Assembly (NCBI GenBank): GCA_012729145.1 | Contig: JAAYDT010000008.1 | Span: 1-64,000, forward strand | From: Synergistaceae bacterium | GTDB taxonomy: Bacteria > Synergistota > Synergistia > Synergistales > Thermovirgaceae | Direction of reading: 5' to 3' | DNA: 64,000 nt | Shown here: piece after piece, positions 56,772-64,000 of the stretch | How the letters are laid out: each line of letters begins with the position of its first letter | Numbering within the stretch: the first letter of the stretch is position 1 | Translations under genes and position numbers: made by a program | The notes under the pieces: model-generated | The model's input: the letters and a program-made list of their open reading frames with translations, nothing else | What the model was told of the DNA's origin: nothing | Databases searched by the model: none

Positions 56772-58607
56772 TTATATATGAAGGAGCATTTCAAGCTCTT
56801 CCAGGGTGGCTCCAAAAAGATCCAGGGTAGTCCTGACAGGCTCAGGGCTGGTCATGTCGACCCCGGCATCCCGAAGGACCTCGATGGCGGGGGCTGACCT
56901 TCCTCTTTCCAGGAAACGAAGGAACCGGTCAGCGGCTGTTCTTCCCTCTTCGAGGATACTTCTTGAAAGCGCTGTCGCCGCCGAGTAACCCGTTGCGTAC
57001 TGGTAGACGTAGAAGGGTGAGTAGAAGTGGGGTATGCGGGCCCACTCGATCTCTATCTCCCTGTCGAGTTCTACCGCCGGGCCGTAGTAGGCTTCGTTGA
57101 GATCCCTCCACAGGGTGCAGAATGTCTCCGCCGTAGGGGCCTCGCCCCTTTCTGTCATTCCGTGAACCTCCCGTTCGAATTCGGCGAACATGGTCTGGCG
57201 GAAGACAGTCGTCCTGATCTGTTCAAGGCGATAGTTGAGGAGGTACATTCTTTCCTCGCGACTGGAGGCTGACCGGACAAGGTGGTCCAGGAGAAGGGCC
57301 TCGTTGGTAGTCGAGGCAACCTCGGCAATGAATATGGAGTGACCGGAGTATACAAAGGGTTGTTCCCTGTCGGTAAAGAACCTGTGGAGGGCATGCCCCA
57401 TCTCGTGTGCCAGGGTGAAGACATCCCTTATCCGGTCGTTGTAGTTGAGGAGGACATAGGGGTGAACAGGGTACGCTCCCCATGAATAGGCTCCACCCCT
57501 TTTCCCCCTGTTCTCGTAAACGTCGATCCATCCTCCTGAAAAACCCTCGTCCAGGGCGGCCAGGTAGGCTCCACCCAGGGACTTTAGCCCATCTCTGACC
57601 ATCTCCAGGGCATCACGGTAAGGTATATCCTGGCGGTACTCTTCCACCAGGGGTACGTAAAGGTCGAACATCCTTACCGGGGAAACATCCAGCACCTTCC
57701 CCCGGAGCTTTACATAGCGATGGAGCAGATCGAGGCTTTCACGGACCCCGTCCACAAGGGAGGAGTAGACCGAAAGTGGAATATCGTCCCCGTGGAGGGC
57801 GGACTCGAGATCCGAGCCGAATCCCCTTGCCCTTGAATAGAATAGCGAACCCCGCAGGGCAGAGTTAAGGGATGCCGTGAGGGTATTCCTGTACCGGTCG
57901 TAAGTTCCGAAGAGGTTGTTGTAGGCGTCCTCTCTGACCCTACGGTCACGGCTCTGCAGGAAGGTTCCGAAACGTTCCTCCGAGAAAGGGACCTCCCTCC
58001 CATTCTCATCGCGTACAGGGGGGAAGGTCATGTCCGCATTGGTGAGCATGGAGAAAATGTTCTCCGGAGCGTGAGCAAGCTCTCCTGACGCGGCCAGCAG
58101 TTCCTCCTCCCTCGAAGACAACACATGTTCCCGCTTTCGAAGTATCTCTTCCAGGAAGAAACGATAGACCTCAAGATCCCCCTCTCGTTTCAGGAATTCC
58201 ATGAGGGTTTCTTCGGGGATCTGGAGGATCTCCGGTGTGACGAAGGCTTCAGAACGCGATGCCGCTACCGCCAGGGAGGTTGCTCTTGCTGCGAAGGCCT
58301 GGCCTGCCGGATCTCTGGTATCTTCATGGCTCTTCATGTGGGCGTAGGCGTACACCCTGGACGTCAGCTCGCCGATCCTGTCACAGAGCCTGAGGCATTC
58401 CAGCAGTGCCGAGGGCGAGGAAGAGAGCTTCGTCCTGAAGGCCTCAAGGGAATCCATGAGATCCCCTGCCTCTTTCAGGGCGTTCTCCCACTCGGTTGTG
58501 TCTCCAAAAAGGTCTTCAAGGGCCCATTTGAAGGTTTTCTCCAGATCTGACCTTTCGGGTATTGTACCTCTGCCTGCGTGGTCGCTGTCATGATCAGGGT
58601 CTTTCAT
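56772..58607 (-). CDS. pepF: Oligoendopeptidase F (M3B family)
   Basis: This 611-residue zinc peptidase has the motif HEMGHALHRFF near residue 395 with the third-ligand Glu in the EVASTTNEALL segment, and PepF/M3B-type flanking helical domains. It hydrolyses short peptides of about 7-17 residues in the cytoplasm, in keeping with a peptide- and amino-acid-degrading metabolism. GGAG precedes the ATG. It lies upstream of the MFS exporter. Confidence 0.94.
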   Translation of the reverse strand: MKDPDHDSDHAGRGTIPERSDLEKTFKWALEDLFGDTTEWENALKEAGDLMDSLEAFRTKLSSSPSALLECLRLCDRIGELTSRVYAYAHMKSHEDTRDPAGQAFAARATSLAVAASRSEAFVTPEILQIPEETLMEFLKREGDLEVYRFFLEEILRKREHVLSSREEELLAASGELAHAPENIFSMLTNADMTFPPVRDENGREVPFSEERFGTFLQSRDRRVREDAYNNLFGTYDRYRNTLTASLNSALRGSLFYSRARGFGSDLESALHGDDIPLSVYSSLVDGVRESLDLLHRYVKLRGKVLDVSPVRMFDLYVPLVEEYRQDIPYRDALEMVRDGLKSLGGAYLAALDEGFSGGWIDVYENRGKRGGAYSWGAYPVHPYVLLNYNDRIRDVFTLAHEMGHALHRFFTDREQPFVYSGHSIFIAEVASTTNEALLLDHLVRSASSREERMYLLNYRLEQIRTTVFRQTMFAEFEREVHGMTERGEAPTAETFCTLWRDLNEAYYGPAVELDREIEIEWARIPHFYSPFYVYQYATGYSAATALSRSILEEGRTAADRFLRFLERGRSAPAIEVLRDAGVDMTSPEPVRTTLDLFGATLEELEMLLHI

Positions 58608-58842
58608 CGTCAGGTCTCCTTCTGATCCTGCCCTGAAGGGTGAGGGGGATCCATGATGGGTGATCTTCCAGATAACCTAGATGCTAGCATAAGAAAGAAC
58701 AAACTGCCTGACCTGTGATGGAAGTGAGAAGAAAGAGCCTCCCGGGATAACTCCGCTGTCAGAAAGAGAGAATTACCTGTGGGGGGGTAATAGGGTCTAC
58801 AATAGATCATGACCATGCCGCGACAATCAAGGGGGAAGGTCG

Positions 58843-59568
58843 GTGCTGCAGGGATCTTTCGGATGGATCGCTCTTTTTGCTTTTCTGGCCGCTACTGTTA
58901 ACGCCCTGGGCATCCTGGTGGTCTTCAGGTACAGGGAACAGGCCGAAAAGCTGATGCCATACCTGATGTGTTTCGCAGCGGGGGTCCTTATATCCACACC
59001 CCTGATGATAGCCCTCCCCGCAGCTCTGGAGAGGGATCCCCGCTCAGGATTCATGGCTCTTGGCGGGTTTTTGTTCATGTTCTTCTCCAACAAGGTTATC
59101 CGGCATTACACTCACGAGGAGGCACTGGCCTTCGGGATAACTGCCGCTCAGGGGATAGCGGTCCACTCGTTCGTGGACGGCATCGTCTATGCCGTCACCT
59201 TCGAGGTGAGCGTTCTGGTGGGGGTCCTCTCTGCAGGAGGACTCGTGGCACACGAGTTCGCGGAAGGAGTTATCACCTTCCTGATCCTCGTAAGGGGGGG
59301 AGTGAACAGAAGAGCAGCCATGGTCTCCGCTTTCCTGATAGCATCCCTTACCACACCTCTCGGGGCCTTTGTGGCCTACCCCTTTATAAGACCCCTGAGT
59401 GGTGGCACCCTGGGGTTGCTGCTCGGATTCGTGTCTGGCGTGCTCATATATGTCTCTGCCTCGCACCTGCTCCCGGAGGCAAGGGGGCATGAAGAACGCC
59501 ACTCACTTTTGGCTTTCATGGCAGGAGTGGTCCTTGCATCCTTTATTGTAATGACCCATGGACATTGA
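58843..59568 (+). CDS. ZIP-family metal transporter
   Basis: The 241-residue protein has eight predicted helices with the metal-path motifs of ZIP proteins: HSFVDGIVYAVTF in helix IV (HSxxD) and HEFAEGVITF in helix V (HExxEG). It should import zinc, iron or manganese, or work in reverse, as for some bacterial ZIP members. It starts with GTG at 58843 after GGGGGAAGG. The gap upstream (58608-58842) has a weak TACAAT at 58798-58803 and nothing else I can name. Confidence 0.9.
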   Translation: MLQGSFGWIALFAFLAATVNALGILVVFRYREQAEKLMPYLMCFAAGVLISTPLMIALPAALERDPRSGFMALGGFLFMFFSNKVIRHYTHEEALAFGITAAQGIAVHSFVDGIVYAVTFEVSVLVGVLSAGGLVAHEFAEGVITFLILVRGGVNRRAAMVSAFLIASLTTPLGAFVAYPFIRPLSGGTLGLLLGFVSGVLIYVSASHLLPEARGHEERHSLLAFMAGVVLASFIVMTHGH

Positions 59569-59618
59569 ACGGCAGGGCAGGGTCCCTTCCTGGATGTTAA
59601 CTTTATGGGGGGAGATGG

Positions 59619-59975
59619 ATGAGGCTGGAGAAGCGCTCAACGATAGCTGTTTTTCTGGCAGTCATGGTCCTTTTCAATCTTGCCTGCCAGAGTTTCGTTA
59701 TGGCGGCAAATGCCTGGAGGGTGGATGTCTCTGAAGAGGCCATCGGGGGCTTCGGAAGGTTTATGGAGTTCGCCAGAGGTCTCTTCCGATCTGCCGAAGA
59801 GGATGGGGCTTCGGAAGGGTCGGGAAGCGAAAAGGCCTTTTCGACGAACCCCTTCGTCTATATCGCGGCCTTCTGGACAGAGATTGTGAACGCGCCAGAA
59901 GAAAGGTCTTTTTGGGAAAGGATCATAGCCTTTCTTGAGGCGGTAAAGGTGAAGGGACGGGGAATGATCATGTAA
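59619..59975 (+). CDS. Small secreted orphan protein
   Basis: I do not recognise a family. The 118-residue product has a signal peptide (AVFLAVMVLFNLACQSFVMAA); the cysteine at position 24 is in a poor lipobox context. The mature part is amphipathic and rich in Phe, Trp and Glu, with a Ser/Gly/Glu linker. GGGGGGAGATGG precedes the ATG. The TAA stop codon coincides with the first heptamer of repeat cluster D, so the natural C-terminus may once have been different. Confidence 0.6.
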   Translation: MRLEKRSTIAVFLAVMVLFNLACQSFVMAANAWRVDVSEEAIGGFGRFMEFARGLFRSAEEDGASEGSGSEKAFSTNPFVYIAAFWTEIVNAPEERSFWERIIAFLEAVKVKGRGMIM

Positions 59976-60226
59976 CTCGTGACTCGTGACGGGTGAAATC
60001 CGTAAACCGTGAATCGTGAACCGAAAAACAGATCTTGCACCACAGAGAAAACAAGGTCACTATTGGGCAGAGTCTGGATCGTTGATCTTTTCTTGCCTTT
60101 TCCGTTCACCGTTCACTGTTTGCCGTTCACGCAGTTTACCCTTCGAGCATTGACCTTGGTTCAAACATTACGATTAACGACTCACGGTTCACGATTGACG
60201 GATCAAGATTTCCGATTCACAGATCA
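59973..60226. repeat. Heptanucleotide repeat cluster D (largest)
   Basis: Three arrays share one 7-base phase each. At 59973-60023 there are seven units (one of 9 bases) of form TGAATCG on the plus strand. At 60102-60129 there are four of form CCGTTCA. At 60171-60226 there are eight of form CGATTCA, the reverse complement. AATCGTGAACCG (60012-60023) and CGGTTCACGATT (60185-60196) are a perfect 12-bp inverted pair. Between lies TTGCACCACAGAG (60035-60047). The 294-base gap 59976-60269 is almost wholly this element. Confidence 0.9.
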
Positions 60227-60269
60227 CGGTCTTGTAAAAACGGTCCACTAAACGAAAGGAGGTCTCGCA

Positions 60270-60590
60270 ATGAAGGAAAAGTTCGAGAACGTTACTCTTG
60301 TAAGCAAGGCCAATGTCTATCTTGACGGCAAGGTGACCAGCAGGACCTTCTTCCTCCCCTCGGGAGAGAGGAAGACGGCGGGCATCTTCCTGCCCGGAGA
60401 GTACGAGTTCGGAACTAACGAGGCTGAAATAATGGATGTCGTTCAGGGTAGTGCGGAGGTACTGCTCCCCGGAGAGACGGAATGGAAAAAGTTCGGTCCC
60501 GGTGAGTGCTTCAGGATTCCTTCAAAGAGCTCCTTTAAACTAAAGATCGGGGAAGTTCTCGACTATATCTGCTCATACATCAAGGAGTGA
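60270..60590 (+). CDS. ppnP: Pyrimidine/purine nucleoside phosphorylase PpnP
   Basis: The 106-residue single-domain cupin matches PpnP (DUF1255, YaiE) with VYLDGKVTSRTFFLPSGE, KTAGIFLPGEYEFGT and EIMDVVQGSAEVLLPG. It cleaves several nucleosides with phosphate. AAAGGAGG gives a strong ribosome-binding site. Repeat cluster D directly precedes it, so its promoter is either within the repeats or upstream. Confidence 0.92.
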   Translation: MKEKFENVTLVSKANVYLDGKVTSRTFFLPSGERKTAGIFLPGEYEFGTNEAEIMDVVQGSAEVLLPGETEWKKFGPGECFRIPSKSSFKLKIGEVLDYICSYIKE

Positions 60591-60604
60591 CAAACCCTTC
60601 GTTG

Positions 60605-60640
60605 CTCCTGGGGGATAAGCCCGTCACCCCCAGGAGTCTA
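60605..60640. terminator. Hairpin terminator after ppnP
   Basis: CTCCTGGGGG and CCCCCAGGAG form a 10-bp perfect stem with a 12-base loop between convergent genes. The following TCTAT is a weak tail. Confidence 0.65.
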
Positions 60641-60883
60641 TCGGTTGGAGAAGTAGATGAAGAACATGACCCCCATGAAAAAACCTACCGACAAGGCTTT
60701 CACGATCCTTGAAGTATCCCTTCTTTCCGGTCTTTTCGGGTCGAAATATCCGGACGGGGATCCTGTTCTTTCTTTTTTACGTCTCTTCCCTGTAAATTTG
60801 TCCGCATAGGAATAAGTCAGGAAACCCGCACCCAGGCCCATAAAAACGGCGCCTGCCAGTGGCTGTAGCAAAGAACCGTCCAT
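60638..60883 (-). CDS. Small orphan membrane protein
   Basis: I do not recognise a family. The 81-residue product has two membrane helices (LAGAVFMGLGAGFLTYSY near 9-26 and ALSVGFFMGVMFFIYF near 63-78) joined by a strongly basic loop (KFTGKRRKKER ... RPERRDTSR). The positive loop suggests both ends face the periplasm. The ATG at 60883 is supported by AAGGGG upstream; the frame remains open upstream into repeat cluster E and is not coding there. Confidence 0.6.
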   Translation of the reverse strand: MDGSLLQPLAGAVFMGLGAGFLTYSYADKFTGKRRKKERTGSPSGYFDPKRPERRDTSRIVKALSVGFFMGVMFFIYFSNR

Positions 60884-61036
60884 CGGTCTACCCCTTCCCG
60901 GGAGGAGTCTTTCTCCTTCCAATATTGCAGAGGCTATCCTTTCAGGGAAGACCGTGTCAAGGGCGACCTGTCGGGATGCCTTATTCGGGAGGATCCCCTG
61001 GGCGAAGATGTGATGGAAGGTGAGAAGAAAAACCCG

Positions 61037-61075
61037 TGAATCATAAATCGTGATTCGTGGATCGTGAACCGAAAA
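61037..61075 (+). repeat. Heptanucleotide repeat cluster E
   Basis: Five tandem heptamers at 61037-61071 (TGAATCA to TGAACCG) continue as AAAA. The string ATCGTGAACCGAAAA (61061-61075) also occurs in cluster D at 60013-60027. The cluster lies between the small membrane protein and the 3' end of the MFS gene. Confidence 0.85.
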
Positions 61076-61107
61076 GGCTGAAAAAGAAAGCGGCAGGAAG
61101 GACAGGA

Positions 61108-62409
61108 TCAAGCGCGTACCCTGTCGCTGCGCTTGGGGCTCCCGTCATCATTCCCTGCCTCGTTCATCCCCTTGTCGACATCCACCTTGCGGAGCAGGAA
61201 GATCCCTCCTGCGAAGAAAAGGATCAGGGAGACTATCCCCATACGGGTGGAGCCGGTGAGTTGCGTCAGAACCGCAAAAAGGGCAGGTCCGGCCACTCCC
61301 GAGAATTTGCTGAATATGTCGTAAAGGGCGAAGAACTCCCCCGTCCTTGCCCGGGGGACCATTACGCCGTAAGTGCTCCGGCTGATGGCCTGGACACCTC
61401 CCTGGACCATTCCTACAGCAATGGCCAGGACCCAGAAGTGCCATGCCCTTTCCAGGAAGAAGGCGCCGAAAGAAATGACACCGTACCATATCAGCCCTAT
61501 GGTTATTGCCGCCTTGCCCCCCACCCTTAGGGAGAGTTTCCCGAAGAGGATGGAGAAGGGGGCTCCGACGAACTGGGTGGCGAGAAGGGCCCCAACGAGG
61601 TGCAGCATCCCTATACCTTTCTCGGCACCGTAGATGGCGGCCATCTTCATTATCGTGCCGACGCCGTCGTTATAAAGCCAGAAAGCGACCAGGAAAACCA
61701 GTAATTCCCGGTAGCGCCTGATGTTCCTCAGGGTCTCCGCCAGTTGACCGAACCCCCGGGTAAGTACGTGCCCCCCTTCAACTGCACCATTGACCTCGAC
61801 AACCGGCTCCGGGACAAGGACCATCAAGGGTATCGTGAAGGTGATCCACCACAGCCCGACGGACAGGAAAGACAATCTTGCTCCAAGGCCTCCCGGGAGA
61901 AGAACCACCGCTGCAATGTTGGCGGCAAGTAGTGCGCCTCCCCCAAGATATCCCCATGCGTACCCTCTGGACGATATCTCGTCGATCCTGCCATGGGGGG
62001 CGATGTGGGGGAGAAGAGAGTCGTAGAAGATCATGGACAGGGAAAACCCCAGGCTTCCAAGGGCGTAAAGAGCCAGTGCCCTCATCCAGTCGCCGTATCC
62101 GACGGTGAAAAGGAAACCCGTAGAAACTGCCCCCAGGAGCGTGAAGACAAGCAGGAACCGTTTCTTCAGTCCCCCTATGTCAGCCATGCTCCCAAGGACC
62201 GGAGCCAATGAAGCCCCTATCAGAAGAGCAAGGGATGATGTGTACCCCCAAAGGGCAGCTGGGGAGTTGGGTGCCAGTCCGGCAGCTGCCACCTCCCTGA
62301 AGTACACGGGCAGGAGGGCCGCCATTATGGTGGTCGCGAAGGCAGAATTCCCGGCATCATAGAGGCACCAGGCCTTTACCTGTTTCTCTTTGCAGCTGTC
62401 AGATCTCAT
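61108..62409 (-). CDS. UMF1/Atg22-type MFS transporter
   Basis: The ~433-residue protein has twelve helices with WCLYDAGNSAFATTIMAALLP at the start (read as WCLYDAGNSAF then ATTIMAALLP), and YNDGVGTIMKMAAIYGAE in the second half, the UMF1 signature. Family members include Atg22, a vacuolar amino-acid exporter in yeast; bacterial roles are unclear. ATG 62409 gives the conserved N-terminus; the frame continues upstream into the promoter region of the divergent DAK2-DegV gene. The last residues are charged and variable, next to repeat cluster E. Confidence 0.88.
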   Translation of the reverse strand: MRSDSCKEKQVKAWCLYDAGNSAFATTIMAALLPVYFREVAAAGLAPNSPAALWGYTSSLALLIGASLAPVLGSMADIGGLKKRFLLVFTLLGAVSTGFLFTVGYGDWMRALALYALGSLGFSLSMIFYDSLLPHIAPHGRIDEISSRGYAWGYLGGGALLAANIAAVVLLPGGLGARLSFLSVGLWWITFTIPLMVLVPEPVVEVNGAVEGGHVLTRGFGQLAETLRNIRRYRELLVFLVAFWLYNDGVGTIMKMAAIYGAEKGIGMLHLVGALLATQFVGAPFSILFGKLSLRVGGKAAITIGLIWYGVISFGAFFLERAWHFWVLAIAVGMVQGGVQAISRSTYGVMVPRARTGEFFALYDIFSKFSGVAGPALFAVLTQLTGSTRMGIVSLILFFAGGIFLLRKVDVDKGMNEAGNDDGSPKRSDRVRA

Positions 62410-62555
62410 AGGGACAATTCTAACCTTTCCTTCAACGGGGGGCATCCCGGATAAGGGCCTTTTTGCCGACAGACCGAAAGGGCTTTTTTTGGTATCCTTG
62501 ACCGGGTATTTCCTGAAGGATCTACCGGAGCCGAAAATATACAAGAGGTGGATAC

Positions 62556-64000
62556 ATGAAGATAAGAACCCTTGATGGGCCGCGCCTCCACAGGGGGTTC
62601 TCTGCCGGCGCCCTCAACGTAAGGGCAAGGCAGGAGGTCCTGAACAGCATGAACGTCTTCCCGGTCCCCGACGGGGACACGGGGACGAACCTCGCAGCGA
62701 CCGTTCAATCCGTTTCGGAAGGGACGGTGATCAGCCGTTCCCTTTCGGAGACGAGTTCCTCCATGGCAGACGCCGCCCTCATGGGGGCCCGCGGCAACTC
62801 AGGCCTTATTTTCGCCCAGTTCCTCTACGGGTTCTCCCAGGGGTCCGGTGGTCGGGAAGAGCTGGACGTTAAGGCCTTCGGCAAGGCCGTATCCGGGGCA
62901 ATACCCTATGCCAGGGAGGCTCTAAGCAAGCCTGTGGAGGGAACTATCCTGACGGTGATGGAGGACTGGGCCTCAGAGGTGGGAGCACTCGCCAGGCGCT
63001 ACAGTGATTTTGCCCATATCCTGCCCGGATCGTTGGAAGTGGCCAGGAAGTCCCTTAAAGAGACACCTTCGAGACTACCGGTCCTTGCGAAGGCAGGGGT
63101 TCTCGATGCCGGCGCCCAGGGGTTCGTGGATTTCCTGGAGGGGATAGTCTCCTTCCTTGAGAGCGGTGATCTCAGACAGTTCTCGAAGCTGTCAGGGACA
63201 CCGTCGATCCAGCACATCCACGAGGACTTTCAGGATAACGAACCTTCCTTCAGGTACTGTACCGAGGCACTCCTCTGTGGAGAGAGGATGGACATCAAGA
63301 CCATAAGGGCCGAGATGCAGCCCTTTGGGGACTCCCTCATCGTCGGCGGGCACGGGGGGAAGGTCAGGGTTCATATCCATACTGACACCCCTGGCCGGCT
63401 GTTCTTCACGATCAAGAAACACGGTGCCCTCACCCAGCAGAAAGCCGATGACATGAGGCGACAGGTTGATGTCTGCAGGAAAAGGATGCACTCCGTGGCC
63501 CTTGTAACGGACTCCACCTGTGATCTGCCCCAGGAATTCCTTGACAGGAACCAGATCCACGTGGTTCCTCTCCGCCTGGCTTTTGGGGAGAGCGTCTTTA
63601 TCGACAGGGTGACCATATCCTCCGAACAGTTCTACACTCTCCTGGAAGAGTCCGGAGAGAGGCCTGTAAGTTCCCAACCCTCCATCTCCGACTTCGAAAG
63701 GACCTACCGGTTCCTCCTCGAGCACTACAACTCGGTCATTGCTGTGCATATCTCGTCTAAGCTGAGCGGGACATGGAACGCCAGCAGGGCTGCCGCAGAA
63801 AAGGTGGGGGGGATGATCACCGTGATCGATTCCAGGACGGCTTCAGCTCCTCTGGGCCTGCTGGTCATGAGGGCTGCCCAGGCCCTGAACGAAGGGAAAG
63901 GCCACGAGGAGACCGTCTCCCTTATCGAGGCCGGGATCCCTGGAGCGAAGATCTTTGTCAGCCTGAAGACCCTGAAGTATATGGTCAGGGGGGGGAGAGT
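62556..64000 (+). CDS. DAK2-DegV fusion protein (3' partial)
   Basis: The gene runs off the right edge. Residues 1 to about 200 are a DAK2 (dihydroxyacetone kinase L-like) domain: VFPVPDGDTGTNLAAT near 29-44 with nucleotide-Mg Asp residues, LMGARGNSGLI near 72-82 and AGVLDAGAQGFVDFL near 179-193. A connecting domain follows, then from about residue 312 a DegV lipid-binding domain with ALVTDSTCDLP and HISSKLSGTW. In Gram-positive bacteria separate FakA (DAK2-type) and FakB (DegV-type) proteins phosphorylate fatty acids; this fusion may join both steps. AAGAGGTGG precedes the ATG. Confidence 0.9.
   Translation, partial: MKIRTLDGPRLHRGFSAGALNVRARQEVLNSMNVFPVPDGDTGTNLAATVQSVSEGTVISRSLSETSSSMADAALMGARGNSGLIFAQFLYGFSQGSGGREELDVKAFGKAVSGAIPYAREALSKPVEGTILTVMEDWASEVGALARRYSDFAHILPGSLEVARKSLKETPSRLPVLAKAGVLDAGAQGFVDFLEGIVSFLESGDLRQFSKLSGTPSIQHIHEDFQDNEPSFRYCTEALLCGERMDIKTIRAEMQPFGDSLIVGGHGGKVRVHIHTDTPGRLFFTIKKHGALTQQKADDMRRQVDVCRKRMHSVALVTDSTCDLPQEFLDRNQIHVVPLRLAFGESVFIDRVTISSEQFYTLLEESGERPVSSQPSISDFERTYRFLLEHYNSVIAVHISSKLSGTWNASRAAAEKVGGMITVIDSRTASAPLGLLVMRAAQALNEGKGHEETVSLIEAGIPGAKIFVSLKTLKYMVRGGR

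Noticed and set aside
60884-61111. N-terminal extension of the small membrane protein ORF
   Set aside because: It translates the heptanucleotide repeats and lacks a ribosome-binding site.

Overview
The window is a chromosomal stretch of a moderately GC-rich (high 50s percent by eye), Gram-negative, probably anaerobic bacterium. A TolC-family outer membrane factor, periplasmic adaptor and periplasmic binding proteins indicate two membranes. A tungsten-type aldehyde ferredoxin oxidoreductase, an Elp3-like radical SAM enzyme and a broken flavodoxin/ferredoxin-type gene point to anaerobic life. Heavy AGG/AGA arginine usage, SpoVS without other sporulation genes, a YlxM-Ffh-S16-KhpA-RimM-TrmD-L19 operon and a TrmD fused to a second SPOUT methyltransferase domain would suit Synergistota. 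That placement is inference; a deep-branching former Deltaproteobacteria-like lineage is the main alternative. No prophage, insertion sequence, CRISPR array or rRNA was seen.

Layout. 1-3895: a sensory operon (binding-protein-type histidine kinase cut by the left edge, single receiver, receiver-GAF-PAS-HD-GYP) with likely cyclic-di-GMP output. 4045-5035: trehalose-phosphate phosphatase preceded by a remnant of a second copy. 5066-8438: small accessory genes, including a methyltransferase behind a perfect Fur box, a MOSC protein, an MliC-like protein, a lone prepilin and a cyclophilin. 8448-15155: tex, then a TolC-MacA-MacB efflux operon closed by a terminator. 15186-18640: a 48-residue ORF behind a consensus promoter, a decayed EFR1-type gene, a TrpR-like regulator, an orphan and a NYN-OST-HTH protein. 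18690-21596: an OsmU-like osmolyte importer without its ATPase. 21861-26287: anion permease, CBS protein, MoaD-like protein, AOR, then spoVS. 26417-31408: hisS, aspS, a small orphan, a UPF0173 hydrolase and an RpiR regulator.

31762-45452: MATE exporter, an overlapping XRE-ImmA-radical SAM operon, stand-alone CitG, DtxR regulator-Slt-YbaK operon, PPC protein, TSUP permease, asparaginase, TrkA-TrkH potassium uptake, LUD protein and a His-rich small protein. 45654-50225: the translation/SRP operon, driven by a promoter matching the sigma-70 consensus at all 12 positions, overlapped by a palindrome and preceded by a terminator. 50261-64000: AEC transporter, tRNA-Leu(GAG), typA, a lytic transglycosylase-like protein, nitronate monooxygenase, two MFS transporters, PepF, a ZIP permease, PpnP, and a DAK2-DegV fusion cut by the right edge.

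The most unusual signal lies between genes. Five gaps (31.5-31.8, 44.2-44.3, 45.5-45.6, 60.0-60.2 and 61.0-61.1 kb) carry degenerate tandem arrays with a strict 7-nt period and a consensus near TGAAYSG, on either strand. Up to eight units stand in a row, and they travel with other shared modules. Two neighbouring genes end with stop codons inside these heptamers. I know of no description of this family in this type of organism, though heptameric short tandem repeats are known in cyanobacteria.
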